The notes below the pieces were generated by a model. That model saw only the letters and a program-made list of their open reading frames with translations, searched no databases and was not told the DNA's origin. Below, one piece after another: positions 1 through 11,352 of a stretch of 64,000 nucleotides of DNA. The position numbers and the translations under genes were made by a program. This DNA is from Panax quinquefolius (taxonomy: Eukaryota; Streptophyta; Magnoliopsida; Apiales; Araliaceae): NCBI GenBank assembly GCA_020205615.1, contig CM035162.1, positions 32,762,479 to 32,826,478 of the forward strand. The letters are read 5' to 3'. How positions within the stretch are numbered: the first letter of the stretch is position 1; every line of letters begins with the position of its first letter.

Positions 1-257
1 TGTAATACTTTTATAAAGTTATTCTATAAATAGAATATAATATATTTTATTATGCGTAGTGTTGCAGCATAGTGTTTTGCATAGTAAAATCTTTTTATAT
101 AAAACAGAATACTTTTATAAAGTTATTCGTTTTCTTAGATTATAAATAGAATATATTATATTTTATTTAAAAGATTTTGCTTTAAATATGGACCGTCCGA
201 TTAAAAGTAAATCAATCTGGACCTTTCATGAATTAGTTACTATGCAGTCCATTCTTC

Positions 258-265
258 TATAAATA
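258..265 (+). promoter_or_regulatory. TATA box of the LTR promoter
   Basis: TATAAATA followed by GAAGCTCATTC, about 40 bases before a run of GA-rich leader sequence. The same TATA-plus-GAAGC block occurs at the equivalent place in the other LTRs of this family (3124-3131 minus, 43887-43894 plus, 56963-56970 minus, 63015-63022 minus). Confidence 0.6.
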
Positions 266-439
266 GAAGCTCATTCATTCATTATTTCTTACTTAATTCA
301 TCGAAACTCTAGATAGAGAAACTATATAGAGAAAGAAAAAGTGTTCTCGCTACTTCACTACTTCTATATCCAACTCTTCTTTCTAAGGTAGGAAATATTA
401 TTTGTTGTACTCGTAAGGGGTATTCTTTTTTTCTTATTC

Positions 440-850
440 ATGAAGAGAACTTCTATTATTCCATTCTTTATTATTATGTTGGAATAACTTGTCTATGCAA
501 AAATCGCATACATGGTGAAATTCTTCTAATATTCCGTTCTTTATTATTACGTTTTAATATCCACATCGTATGCGTTCTGTGGGACGGTTCCATTATTTAT
601 TATTCGTTGAATATCCTATCTCGAAAGCGTACTGGTGGGACCGGTTCCATTATTTATTATTACATTGGGAATAACATGTTTTGCATGCGATCTATTGCAC
701 GCATGGTGAATCCTTCGTTATTCCATTCTTTATTATTACATTGGAATAACTCATGCATGTGGATTCCCACATCCATGGTGAATGATCCTTTGTATTCATT
801 CATTATTAAATTGTGGAAATGATCTGTATACGTGGAATTACCGCATGGCG
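440..850 (+). repeat. LTR-internal minisatellite (hairpin-forming units)
   Basis: Diverged tandem units of about 60-70 bp around ATTCCATTCTTTATTATTAC followed by ATTGGAATA and then a CATGCATG-like segment. ATTCCA and TGGAAT within each unit are complementary, so each unit could fold as a small hairpin. Related arrays are at 2560-2960, 44070-44700, 56320-56790 and 62370-62840. Short open frames across these arrays follow the repeat period and are not treated as genes. Confidence 0.75.
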
Positions 851-1986
851 GGTGAAGATCCATTTGCAGTTTCATATATTTTATTATACTCAGTTGGTTA
901 AAGTTTTGACTTCTATACTCCATGAAATTAGTGGAATATCCTTGATATTTGCGCTTCATCCAATATCTTTTCATGGAAATATTCTTCTGAGCATTCTTGA
1001 ATTTTTACTCCACAAAGCAGTATAATGTTGACAATTTGGACGTTGTTGTTTCCTGGATAAATTAATTCTTGAACTTGTTTTATTGAATTATTATGTCATT
1101 GTCATCATCCTCATGTTTATATTATGTTGAAAGTCATTTCTGGCCTGTAGTGCATAGATGGACTTGGTATGATTATGACCAGGGATTATTCGGTATAATC
1201 ATGACCGTAATGTTACAAATGATGTGGAAAAAGTCCTCATTGGCCCGTAGTGCATTGATGGACAATTTTTGGTATGATTATGGCTATGGATTCCTCTTGC
1301 CAAGGGTGCAAAGATGAATTGTTTTATGGCATGATCGGGGACTAGTTGATGAAAACACGATTATCTTTGGCCCGTAGTGCATGGATAATTCGTGGTCGTG
1401 ATACTAAAGAAAATCCTTGGCCTGTAGTGCAGGGATGATTTGATGATGTGGATTATTTATTAAGCTGAGTCTCAGCATTAAAAGTGATGAAAAACCTTTT
1501 AAATCATAGAAGATATTAGATTTTATTCTCTACTTGACTCTTCTAATGGATTACTTGTTCATTGCAGATTAAACTTGATGTTTGTTATATTGTATCGGTT
1601 TAACTTTCGTTGAAGGCTAACGATAATTTATTACGCATTATCTTAGTCATAATATTTCTTACTGGGTTAGTTGAGCTCACCCTTTTGCTTTCATTGTTCT
1701 CTTCAGGAAATGAGAACGTAGTTGGGACTAGTCGGGGAACAGAGTGATGGTCCTAGATGGTGCATTAGTAGTCCTCACTATTCTGTGAAATAGTGTAATA
1801 ATAAATGTAATGAGAACTCCATTGAGTGTGGACATTGTCTAGATGACAATATTTGTATTAAAACTCACAGCATATGTTTTGTCGTATTTTACACGACTGT
1901 TGTATAATTAAGTTTGTATTTGAATTCTGTACCATGTATTTGGCTACTCAAGATGGGTGATGTATACCTATTTTGGGGGCGTCACA

Positions 1987-4301
1987 TAAAAGGCTTTTCA
2001 TCACTTTTATCGCTGAGACTCAGCTTAATAAATAAACCACATCATCCCTGCACTACGGCCAAGGATATTCATTAGTATCACAACCACAAATTATCCATGC
2101 ACTACGGGCCAAGGATATTCGTGTCTTCATCAATGGTCATGATCATGCCAACAACTGTCCATCAATGCACTACGGGCCATTGAGGACTTTTACCACATCA
2201 TTTGTAACATTACGGTCATGATTATACCGAATAATCCCTGGTCATAATCATACCAAGTCCATCTATGCACTACAGGCCACATGTGACTTTCAACATAATA
2301 TAAACATGAGGATGATGACAATGATATAAGAATTCAATAAAACAAGTTCAAGAATTAATTTATCCAGGAACCGATAACGTCCAAATTGTCAACATGATAC
2401 TGCTTTGTGGGGTAAAATTCAAGAATACTCAGAATAATATTTCCATGAAAAGATACTGGATGAAGCGCAAATATCAAAGATATTCCACTAATTTCATGGA
2501 GTATAAAAGCTAAAACTTTAATCAACTGAGTATAATAAAGAATGGAATAACAAAAGAATTCACCAGGCATGCGATAGACCGCACAGACCGGTTATTCCAT
2601 CATAATAATAAATAATGGAACCAGGTCATGCGTAAATGCACGCATGCGGGATATTCCAATGTAATAATAAAGAATGGAATAATGGAAGAATTCACCATGC
2701 ATGCGATAGACATCACATGCATGTTATTCCAAAAGAATAATAAATAATGGAACCGTGTCATGCGTGTAATACGCATTGCATGAGGATGTTCAAATGAATA
2801 ATAAAGAATGGAATAATGTAAGAATTTCACCATGTATGCGGTACTCAGACATAGGCAAAGTTATTCCAATGAATAATAAATAACGGAACAAGGTCATGCG
2901 TAATTCGCATGCATGGGATGTTCAGCCAGTAATAATAAGGGATGGAATAACAATAGCTCTCTTCAAGAACACGAAAGAAATAATACCCCTTACCTTAGAA
3001 AAACTGGATACTGGAATAGTGAGGTAGCAGACTTCTCTTCTTCTTTCTCTCTATAATTTCTCTCTATAATAATTGCTCTAAAACTTTTGTGAATTGGTGA
3101 GAAATAAAGGAAGAATGAGCTTCTATTTATAGAAAAATATAGTTTCGATAATTGCATTTTTTGGGGCTCGAATTATTACAGTATAATACCTTCCTCCTTT
3201 TCTTCATTTTTAATTTAGTCCTGCAAGTATTAACAAACTTGCACCACCTCCTCTAATAGTAAATAATGTGAATTAATAGTTCATTCATGTGACTCAATAG
3301 TATAATCATGTGAAAAAAACTAATTACAGTATAGTACCTTCAACTATACCTCTATTTTTAACTTAGTCGTGCAAGTATTATCAATCTTGCACAAACTCCC
3401 CTAATAGTACAAGAATGTGATTCAATAGTACACACATGTGAACAAATAGTTATATAAGCATGTGAATTAGTAGCAATTAATTGCTCATTTATCCGATAAA
3501 TTACCCGATTTATCAATATAACCCCCAGACATCAATTATCATCGGAATAGATGTCGATTTCCACTAACACTAATAATCACAACACAATAGAACTATCAAG
3601 TTCATCTTTAATCAACACAACTTATTCATCATTAATATTATAACTCACAATATTTAACAACCAGATCGTTCCCAAGAAAGAGGGGGCTTTCCGATAAGGA
3701 TTTCTCCTTATTGGTGCGCAATTAGGTGACCAAACCTCTCCTTGACAGAACTTCTAGACATTGTCAATATTGCAAATAATAATATGAATAACTTTGTCAT
3801 TTCAATTATTGATTTAATAATAATAAATATAATGCAGATGATACTGTGATAATAATTGAATTAATAATATGAGAGATATGATGCAGTAATTACTGTAGCA
3901 ATAATTGAGTATAACTGAGTGACTTCTCACGTAAGCATCAATAATCAATACTGTGTGCTATTATGCAACCACGCGTATTACTGTACTTTTACTACCGAGT
4001 TGTTCAACAGTTTTAACGGTAACACTTTCACCGTTATTTTTATAAAAAGATAATTTTGTCATTTTCTAACTACGACAATACTTCCGTTGTGGAGTCCACC
4101 AATGATTGTCTTGCCGCATTTAATATTCCCCTGTTAAAACGAATATTTCATAATTAATCGAATATTATATAACCACTTGTTTACTTTGCAAAATTTGTAA
4201 ATATTACCCACAACTATAACATTATATCAAATCCACACCATAATATTCAAAAATATATTTCGAGAAAATTATTCTTTATTCATAAAAGTTGGGGTCTTAC
4301 A
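1987..4301 (-). mobile_element. Ty3/gypsy-type LTR, minus orientation, 3' end missing
   Basis: Reading on the minus strand it begins TGTAAGACCCC at 4301 and continues through a TATA box (3124-3131), leader and minisatellite. It stops at 1987, directly against the terminal CACA of the plus-strand LTR. Compared with that LTR, about 490 bases of the 3' end are absent. The region 1987-3130 is an inverted, diverged copy of about 260-1495. The stretch near 4035-4110 with the ACTACGACAATA-type motif matches the U3 of the LTR at 42872 and of the element at 55314 onwards. Confidence 0.7.
2560..2960 (-). repeat. LTR-internal minisatellite, inverted copy
   Basis: Minus-strand counterpart of the array at 440-850. 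Repeated blocks of AATAATAAAGAATGGAATAA are spaced about 60 bases apart, with CATGCATG-like segments between them. Confidence 0.7.
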
Positions 4302-7300
4302 ACTAATGTACCATTATATAGGTTTCATTGGAGTTGGGTTTTGCTAAAAAACTAGAACAATATCCACCATTGTATATTATTAATAAGTAATGTATAGTCA
4401 AATGAAAACAACAAATATAAAAATCAAAATAATATCAACATTAAACATTATACTATGCAGATTATAAGTACATTTTGTAACGTAAAGTTACCAAAATTTC
4501 TTATAAGGAATCCTTAGTTATCGTATACTCTGTTATATTTGGATACGTAACGTGTTTCACAAGGTTTTTCATCCATTAATTTAACCAACTAACATAATAT
4601 AGTACAATTATAATCGGATTAAATTACAAAGTGACAAATTTTGTGACAAAAGAAGTGTTAAATAAAAAAAGAAAGATAATAGAAAAGGAAGATAAAAAAT
4701 AGATCATGGACTTATCTTGCATATGATAATGTTTTATTATATTTTTTTTCTTTTATTCGTTTCTAAATAATATTTTAAATAAACAAAGAATCAAATAATT
4801 TGAATTTACACAAAGAAGACAGCTTCTTCACCATAATTTGAGGTAAATATTTGTTAAAAGATACTTACAATCAAAATATTTTATTTATGTAAACTAAGAT
4901 ACTTACAATCAAAAAATTTTATTTATCTAAACTCACATAATACCTACTAATCTTATAAAGTTAATTAAAATAATAGAGGGCATGAAGAGTATACAAGTCT
5001 AGTTAGAAAGCTAAAAAGTGAAGACAAATTCGTTGCATAATATACAACAGTAGAAATTTCAGTGGGGACAGATGCTCCCTGCCCCATGCTTGGGTCCGTC
5101 CCTGACAGCTATACAAGTTGTTTAAGGAAAGGACTCTAACAATTTTATCATGAATATTCTAGCTCTTTAATTTTAGCCTGAGTTATTATCATATCTTTGA
5201 CTCACTATTTTTTGAGAATATTTACTAACCGTTAGCAGTATCAAATGTGCTAAAATTTATATCTCTTTGAGCTTTTTATGCTAACTGTTGTATATAGCCG
5301 TTGGTCCTGACTCTATATATTTTTATCCTGCTCGGCTATTGAACATAGAACACTTGAAGTTGAAGACCATTTTTGATAATACATCAGAGAGCTAATTTAG
5401 TGTTATTCCAGCTATTGATTGTATCATTCTTAAATCTTCTTGAGCTGGAAAAAAATTGTACTCTTTCATAACTTTTGTAATCCAAATATAAACCTAGTTT
5501 GGTTTGGGTTCTCTTGTAATATTTAGTCTGTTCAAAAAAAATTTCAAAGGTCTTAGTGGTGAGAAAAGTTGTAGAGGTGCAAGGGGACATTGGTGTCCAA
5601 AATTATAATTGGATTTCTTTGAACAAGGAGTTTTTTTTTGTACTTAAAATAGTACTTAGTTTAATAAAAAGAGTCTCCAATACTATTTGGTATTGGACGT
5701 GGATGTAGGCCACTAGACTAGAGGTTAGGGGCTGAACCACGTAAAAATCTTAGTGTGATTTCTGTTATGCTCTTTTCTTTAATTTGGATGCTTATTCTGC
5801 ATGTTTGGTTCAGGTTTGTGCTTGAAGATACACTAAAACATAACTGACGAAGAACATATACTAAAGACATGGTTACCTATCCGATTATATCCTGTAGCAG
5901 GAAAACTTAAAAATTGACCATTGTAGATCACTTTTGGTATTTACACCTATTAACCCCCCCCCCTCTATGTGTGCTTATTTACAGAATTACATATATCTCT
6001 TCAAAAGGGTACTTCGAAACCTATAAATAGATTGTAAATTCACCCAAATTTGGTACTTCAAATCATTCCAAATCCTTCTCAAGTTCTTAGAGAAATTATC
6101 ATTCTTAATAATTTTTCTTGTTATAATTTTCTTCTCTCATTTATAGTTTTGCACTAAATTTGTTTCTACACAACAAATTCTAGTACATAGTAAAATATGG
6201 GTATGTCTTATCTTGGGAGACTAATTCACAGTAAATATGTATAACAAAAGTAACAGGACGAATATAATCTTAAGGAAAGAGTGGTCAACCATTCGATTCT
6301 GACGGTAATATTATTGTTTTACATCAAACTACGAAGCGGGTTTTAACAGAGCCCGCATACGATATCTGTGTAGTACACAAGACACTAATATACATATTTG
6401 GAACTCAGCCTAACCTAAAAGTTTAAGTCATTAAGTATTGGACACATTCACAGAAAATATATATATATATATGTCCTTCACACTTTTATTATCTCTATGA
6501 GACTCAACTCACTTGCGATATTTTAATAATTAAATTATTTCGTCATCAAGTCAGTCCAACAATGAAGTCTTGTATCAAGTACAAAACAATAAGAAGATTA
6601 AATAATCACAAATCGGGTTTTGATATAAAAAAAAGTCACAAATCGGGTTATATATGTCACATCGTGCCATATACTAACGATACTATTCTGCATTTCTTTA
6701 TATTTAAGCATAATGATAATCAAAATGAAAATGGGGATACATTCCAGTATTGATGTTTAGTATGATATAAGGACTTGACACGTTATCATCATTAAAAAAA
6801 TCATCAGCAAATTAATTGAGATGGCTTTCGGCACATAATCTATTTCCACTTTATACATGTACTAATCTTTAACATAATATTATGTATTTCATATTATTTG
6901 CTCATTGTTAACTTTTTAAAGTTAATTTCAGAAATTTTAAATTTAAAATTGACATAAATTCTTTTAATTGTAATCAATACAATGATGAATATTATAAATA
7001 TCTAAAAAGTATTACTAATTGTAAGTTTAATTATCTTATAATTTTTAATGAATTGTCTCAATTATGAGTTTGTAAATGTCTCAAATTGACTTTCAAAAGT
7101 CAATAATGATCATACAATTTAGATTGGAGGGAGTATCTTTCAACAGGATCTGCCATTAGCAAGAGCTCCTAGTGGTGCTAATTATAACATTCTAAGAAGC
7201 ACTACTACCTTCATTAGATTAAGTAAAATCCTAATTACACTAAATAATATGAACTTATAAAATGATATGGGGAGGTTGCAGTCTTGCATAGAAACAATTA

Positions 7301-7611
7301 AAGAATTAATCTTTTAGGTTCATTATTTCTGAAAAGGAAGCAGAAGAAAATGTTCCCTCTATAGAGTAGAGGGAGATAGGATTAATAAGTAGCAAAGTGT
7401 TAAGTGTGCAAAAAGGAAGGACTGATTATACATAGCCAACAAGAAAATATTCTCAATATTATTCCCTTTCTTGTTTGGTGGCCTGGCCTTGTATACTTGA
7501 GTGGAATGTTGAATTATTTGCACACCTGTGGTTTGAATTCAAATGGAAGAAATTTGATATATAATCAACAAATGGACTAAATATCAGTTGATGCCTTGAA
7601 AATTATCAAAA

Positions 7612-7614
<3 letters not shown>
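4302..7614. other. AT-rich intergenic stretch with transposon remnants
   Basis: No convincing gene on either strand. At 5092-5104 the minus strand reads CAGGGACGGACCC, like the terminal repeat of a hAT-type element, but no partner end was found. 5640-5830 has the 'GGGGCTGAACCACGTAAAAA' wording common at the R/U5 end of plant copia LTRs. At 7121-7134 TTGGAGGGAGTA looks like one end of a Stowaway MITE without its other end. The rest is low-complexity A/T sequence. Confidence 0.4.

Positions 7615-7661
<47 letters not shown>
7615..7661. repeat. (AT)n microsatellite
   Basis: Uninterrupted AT dinucleotides. Another TA tract lies at 9898-9941, so the candidate element between them sits in, or is flanked by, TA repeats. 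Confidence 0.95.
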
Positions 7662-7666
<5 letters not shown>

Positions 7667-7879
7667 AATAATTCATAGCAAGTATTTGTTATGGATCAAA
7701 ATTGGGCAAATAACATCATAACCGCACATTATATAAATTAAGGGCTGAAATTTAGAAATAAAATACGCCTTCCGCCAGACGAACTGGCGTAGCATGAAAA
7801 ATCTATAAGACCGTCCGCCAGACGGTACCTAGCGGATGGTAGAAAAATAATATTCAGACTAAATTAACCCCCAAGCAAT

Positions 7880-8045
7880 CCAGCCAGGCAACAGTTCATG
7901 GAATACGCCAGGCAACAGTTACAGGTCATACGCCAGGCAACAGTTACAGGTCATGCAATAGGAATACGCCAGTCAACAGTTCTAATCTGATAAGGCAATA
8001 ACAAATATATGCCAGCCAATAGTTGTAATCTGATAAGGCAATTAG
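7880..8045 (+). repeat. Minisatellite with CGCCAGGCAACAGTT units
   Basis: About five to six diverged units around CGCCAGGCAACAGTTACAGG, spaced 25-50 bases apart. The later units drift to CGCCAGTCAACAGTT and GCCAGCCAATAGTT. Confidence 0.8.
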
Positions 8046-8715
8046 CCATGCAATCAAGTCTAAATCACAAAAAGAATCAAATCCAAATCAAAGAAGGAAA
8101 TAAAATATGAAATAGCCTTCAGGCTAAAAAAAAAAAAACTAACATGAAATTCCACAAGTAAAAAAATACAAACCTTATATTATTATCATATTTATTCCTT
8201 ATAATTTCTTTTAAATATCCTCCCAAAAAACATCAACATTCCAATTTTATTTTAATATAAATTTTATTCCAATATTATTCATCATATGACGGTAAGGTTA
8301 CTAGCTTAAAGTCATTTCAGGTGTTCCCAGATCATGATTCATGCGTTTTGAGGAGTTCCCTCTTCCCATTCACCAGACCACACTTATTCCAACCTTGTAT
8401 GAGAAATATACTGAACCCAATTAAATAATACAGTCAATGCAAACTGATAACAAATTTAAACCAACAAAACTAAATACTTCAATGTTCCTGAAAAGTAAAG
8501 AGGAAGGTCTTCAATTGATATAACAATTATGATGTCAAACCCACACAAAAAAGCCATACAGCTGGTTGACAAAGAATCAAAATTTAAACTCCCATCAATA
8601 TCCCAAATTGAGGTGGGTATTCACTTTTGATCAATAATTTAACAAAAAAACATAAACCCTTGAGCATAATTTGAATACAGAGACGCATCATACAAATTTA
8701 TCAAAAAAAAAATTT

Positions 8716-8951
8716 CTACCAAGGGCTTGTGCAAGTAGTTGTGGGTCTATTAAATTGTGAAATATTTTTATCAGCTTCCACAGGCTTTCTTGAACGCAGA
8801 CGGCCTCTATGCATGTGTCGCTCACAGTACTTCTGATCAGGAAACACATTTTTACCACACCTCCACTTTTTGCCATCAATTCTTCTACATCTCTCTGGTT
8901 CAGGATCCAGCAAGCTCCTGTAGTCAATCCCCCGAGGACTGAAGCCTATGA
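8716..8951 (-). pseudogene. Growth-regulating factor (GRF) WRC-domain exon fragment
   Basis: The minus strand encodes a WRC domain: [17 protein letters not shown], then [14 protein letters not shown] and RSRKPVE. The zinc-binding spacing is C-X9-C-X10-C-X2-H, exactly that of plant GRF transcription factors, followed by the basic nuclear-localisation stretch. GRFs bind DNA through WRC and pair with GIF coactivators through an N-terminal QLQ domain. A plausible acceptor (TTTCAG) precedes the exon at 8951, and the frame stays open to a stop at 8716-8718 soon after the domain. I found no QLQ exon and no GRF-like C-terminal region nearby, so this looks like a captured or decayed fragment. The domain identity is firm; whether it is expressed is unknown. 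Confidence 0.75.
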
Positions 8952-9429
8952 CTGAAATTAATCACAAATCGAAAAGACCAATAAATCATTGCAAGATCCA
9001 GATAAACAGTTTAAACCCATTTCAGATACTTCAATATAAATGAAAGCAAACCATTCAATCAATCTGATGAATTCACATCAATATTGTCGATAAATATAAA
9101 AAAAATAGCAATAAACTAATCTTACCAACATAAACACACAAGAAATCAAGACAAATTACAAGTCCACCACGAGGACTTTTCAAAGTGACAGCCAACAGGA
9201 TATGCAAGGAGTTTACACAAAGAGATGTAGAAGAACTAAATCTCTTAGTATATATATTATTAACTATTCTCCATCCAAATTGTTGACCTGACAGAAATTA
9301 AAACATACCACAGCAGCAACAAGAGTGCTTGAGTTGTCACCACCCCAAGTGGTTCTACACTTATCCCTTTAGGAAAAGACTAGGCTAATAAACAACACTT
9401 TACCAGTCTAATGATTTCATGAGATCTGG

Positions 9430-9720
9430 AGAGCTAGACGAGTAGCCGAACGCGTTTAGGGAATCACAGCTCGAAATCGCAGCAGGGGGAGGGTTTCGTT
9501 TTCGAAATCGCAGGAGGAAGGGTTTGGTTTAAGGAATCGTCGCAGGAATCGAGGGTGCTCGCAGCTCGAAATCGCATAAAGGGGGATTTGGATTTCGAAA
9601 TCGCAGCAGGAGGGAAGGTTTTGATTTAGGAATCCGAGGAATCGAGCGTACGAGGGTTTAGTAATCGCAGATCACAGTCGGCTAAGTCGCAGGGAAGAGG
9701 GCTTCACATGGAGTGGTTTT
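9430..9720 (-). other. GC-richer leader-like segment with repeated CGAAATCGCAG
   Basis: Unlike its AT-rich surroundings, this stretch is GC-rich. It repeats CGAAATCGCAGCAGG-type units about five times, each about 45 bases long. On the minus strand it resembles a plant 5' leader (AAACCCT-like wording) upstream of the WRC exon. No long open frame is present. It may be the captured promoter or leader of the GRF fragment. Confidence 0.4.
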
Positions 9721-9891
9721 AGGCAGGGTATGAAGTTAGATTAGAGATACGCTACTTCGTCTAGCGTATATGATAGGGCAAATTAGTCTTTTTCAACGTC
9801 GCTAGGCAAATAATGGTAAGAAATTGTTCATTTTAATCCCCGGCGTTTGATTTATGGAATGGGCGGATATGATCTTTCTTCTTTATGGATC

Positions 9892-9897
<6 letters not shown>

Positions 9898-9954
<57 letters not shown>

Positions 9955-10090
9955 GGGGGGGTGTGCCAAATTACGTAATTTAGATTAATAAATTAGGAAG
10001 ACAAGATAACAGTGTTAAAATTGGTGAAATAACAAAATTGTACTAACCAATTGACTGTGGTCATCAAAGTCATGTATTAATTATAAATAC

Positions 10091-10140
<50 letters not shown>
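9898..10140. repeat. Two (TA)n(TG)n microsatellites
   Basis: TA tract passing into TG and a G run at 9898-9961, and a second TA-TG tract at 10089-10140. The bases between are AT-rich and contain no gene. Confidence 0.9.
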
Positions 10141-10493
10141 CGCAAATTTTTATTTTTTGTTATTTTTTTCTTCGTTGGGGTTCTACAATATGGGAGAGAA
10201 TTAATTAATATATTTTTGAGTTTTTGCTTAAGTAGGTTGTGAGGTTGTGACCTATGGAACTCTGAAAGGATCTACTGTTTACCAACTTCTACCAAACACA
10301 ATCATACAAACATAAAGAAGGAAAAGTTTTTTTTTTTTTTTTTTGGTGGTGGGGAGGGAGGTATTTAGCTATTAGCAGCATGGATAAGGAGGTGCACGCT
10401 GGTGGGTACTCCTAAGAAACTAGAATGATTCTCTATTCATATACAGATAAAAACACACATACTTATTAGCTCTATGTACCAGTTGTACTTTTG
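10141..10493. other. Intergenic stretch, nothing recognised
   Basis: A poly-T run near 10328-10343 followed by a G-rich stretch. No open frame or element end was recognised. Confidence 0.4.
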
Positions 10494-11352
10494 TGTTAGA
10501 ATTTAATAACGAATAATAAACCAAGTCAAACAGATATTATATAAAAAATAAAAAAATAAAAATACAAGTATATTCAAGTTTATCAATTTGGCTAATCGTG
10601 TTTGTCTGATATATTGATAAGATGCCTTACATGCTCTACATGATAATCCACACTATTAGGAGATATTTTAGAAGTATTGTATTTTAGATATTATTATGTT
10701 GATCATATTGTTAGGATAAAATTATTTGAATAATTATAGGATAACTAGTATTTGTATTTACTTAGAACACCTCAAATCATGTAAATATATTTAGTATTGA
10801 TGAAATGTAATTTTAATGATAAATCTATAATTAAAGTCTTTGTTTTGATATGGTATCAAAGCTATCAAGCTTAACAGCTCTAGATCCATTTTGTTTCATG
10901 CTTCTGTTCTTTAATTTTTTTTGTTTTATTACTCTTAATCCCTCTGCCCCACCCTTTGTCGAAATCTAAAGCAATTGTGGGTGCTTTACCCAAAATAGTC
11001 GCCAACAACTACCGCGAATATACAACTGCCCATCATCGTGTGAAATCTGATTGCTCTAGTGTCATTCCCATCATAACAGAACTCCAAAGCAATTTTTCGT
11101 TGACTTTACAACACCAACCCTTGCCGCCTTAGTAAATATGTCGTTACAGTCATTGGAAAAGCAGTCCCTAATTATGGTTAATATCACTTCAGCACCTCCA
11201 GAATTTTACTCTTACCTTTATGGCCCAAAGTGGTGGCTCAATCCTAAATCTACATCTTCTCATTGTGATTTTAATGATTTGTTCAAAGTGAAATCATGTT
11301 CTGGTGATAACCTAGATCGTCAATATGATTGTAATAATTCAAATTTTTGTTA
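10494..11352 (+). mobile_element. Truncated Ty1-copia remnant (5' LTR, PBS, start of gag)
   Basis: TGTTAGAATTT at 10494 is a typical copia LTR start. At 10850-10861 TGGTATCAAAGC matches the initiator-Met tRNA primer-binding site and marks the end of a short LTR of about 355 bases. A leader follows, then a short open frame (11138-11352) that could be the first part of gag, ending in AT-rich sequence. No protease, integrase or RT follows, so the element is cut off here. Confidence 0.5.

Larger units (their letters stand above)
1..1986 (+). mobile_element. Ty3/gypsy-type LTR, plus orientation, 5' part outside window
   Basis: The right end reads TTTTGGGGGCGTCACA, the same kind of end as the LTRs at 24621-37790 (GGGGTTGTCACA) and 42872-45786. 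It has a TATA box near 258, a GA-rich leader, a minisatellite at 440-850, and a 3' part with repeats of a 'GGCCCGTAGTGCAT' motif. The order is promoter, repeat array, then terminal CACA, as expected of a long LTR read 5' to 3'. No gag or pol follows, so it is a solo LTR or part of one. The first 250 bases do not match the other copies well and may be a different U3. Gypsy assignment rests on LTR type and on related copies with a gypsy PPT. Confidence 0.7.
7662..9897. mobile_element. Candidate gene-capturing DNA transposon (Pack-MULE-like)
   Basis: The two ends share blocks in inverted order. The outer block is GAAATAATTCATA on the left against GAAATGATCCATA on the minus strand at right. About 100-130 bases inside each end is a small hairpin around GACGAA: CGCCAGACGAACTGGCG at left and ATACGCTAGACGAAGTAGCG at right. 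Between them lie a minisatellite, a GRF WRC exon and a GC-rich leader-like segment. TA repeats on both sides hide any target duplication. The outer similarity is only partial, so the alternative is a broken host gene bounded by unrelated repeats. Confidence 0.35.
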
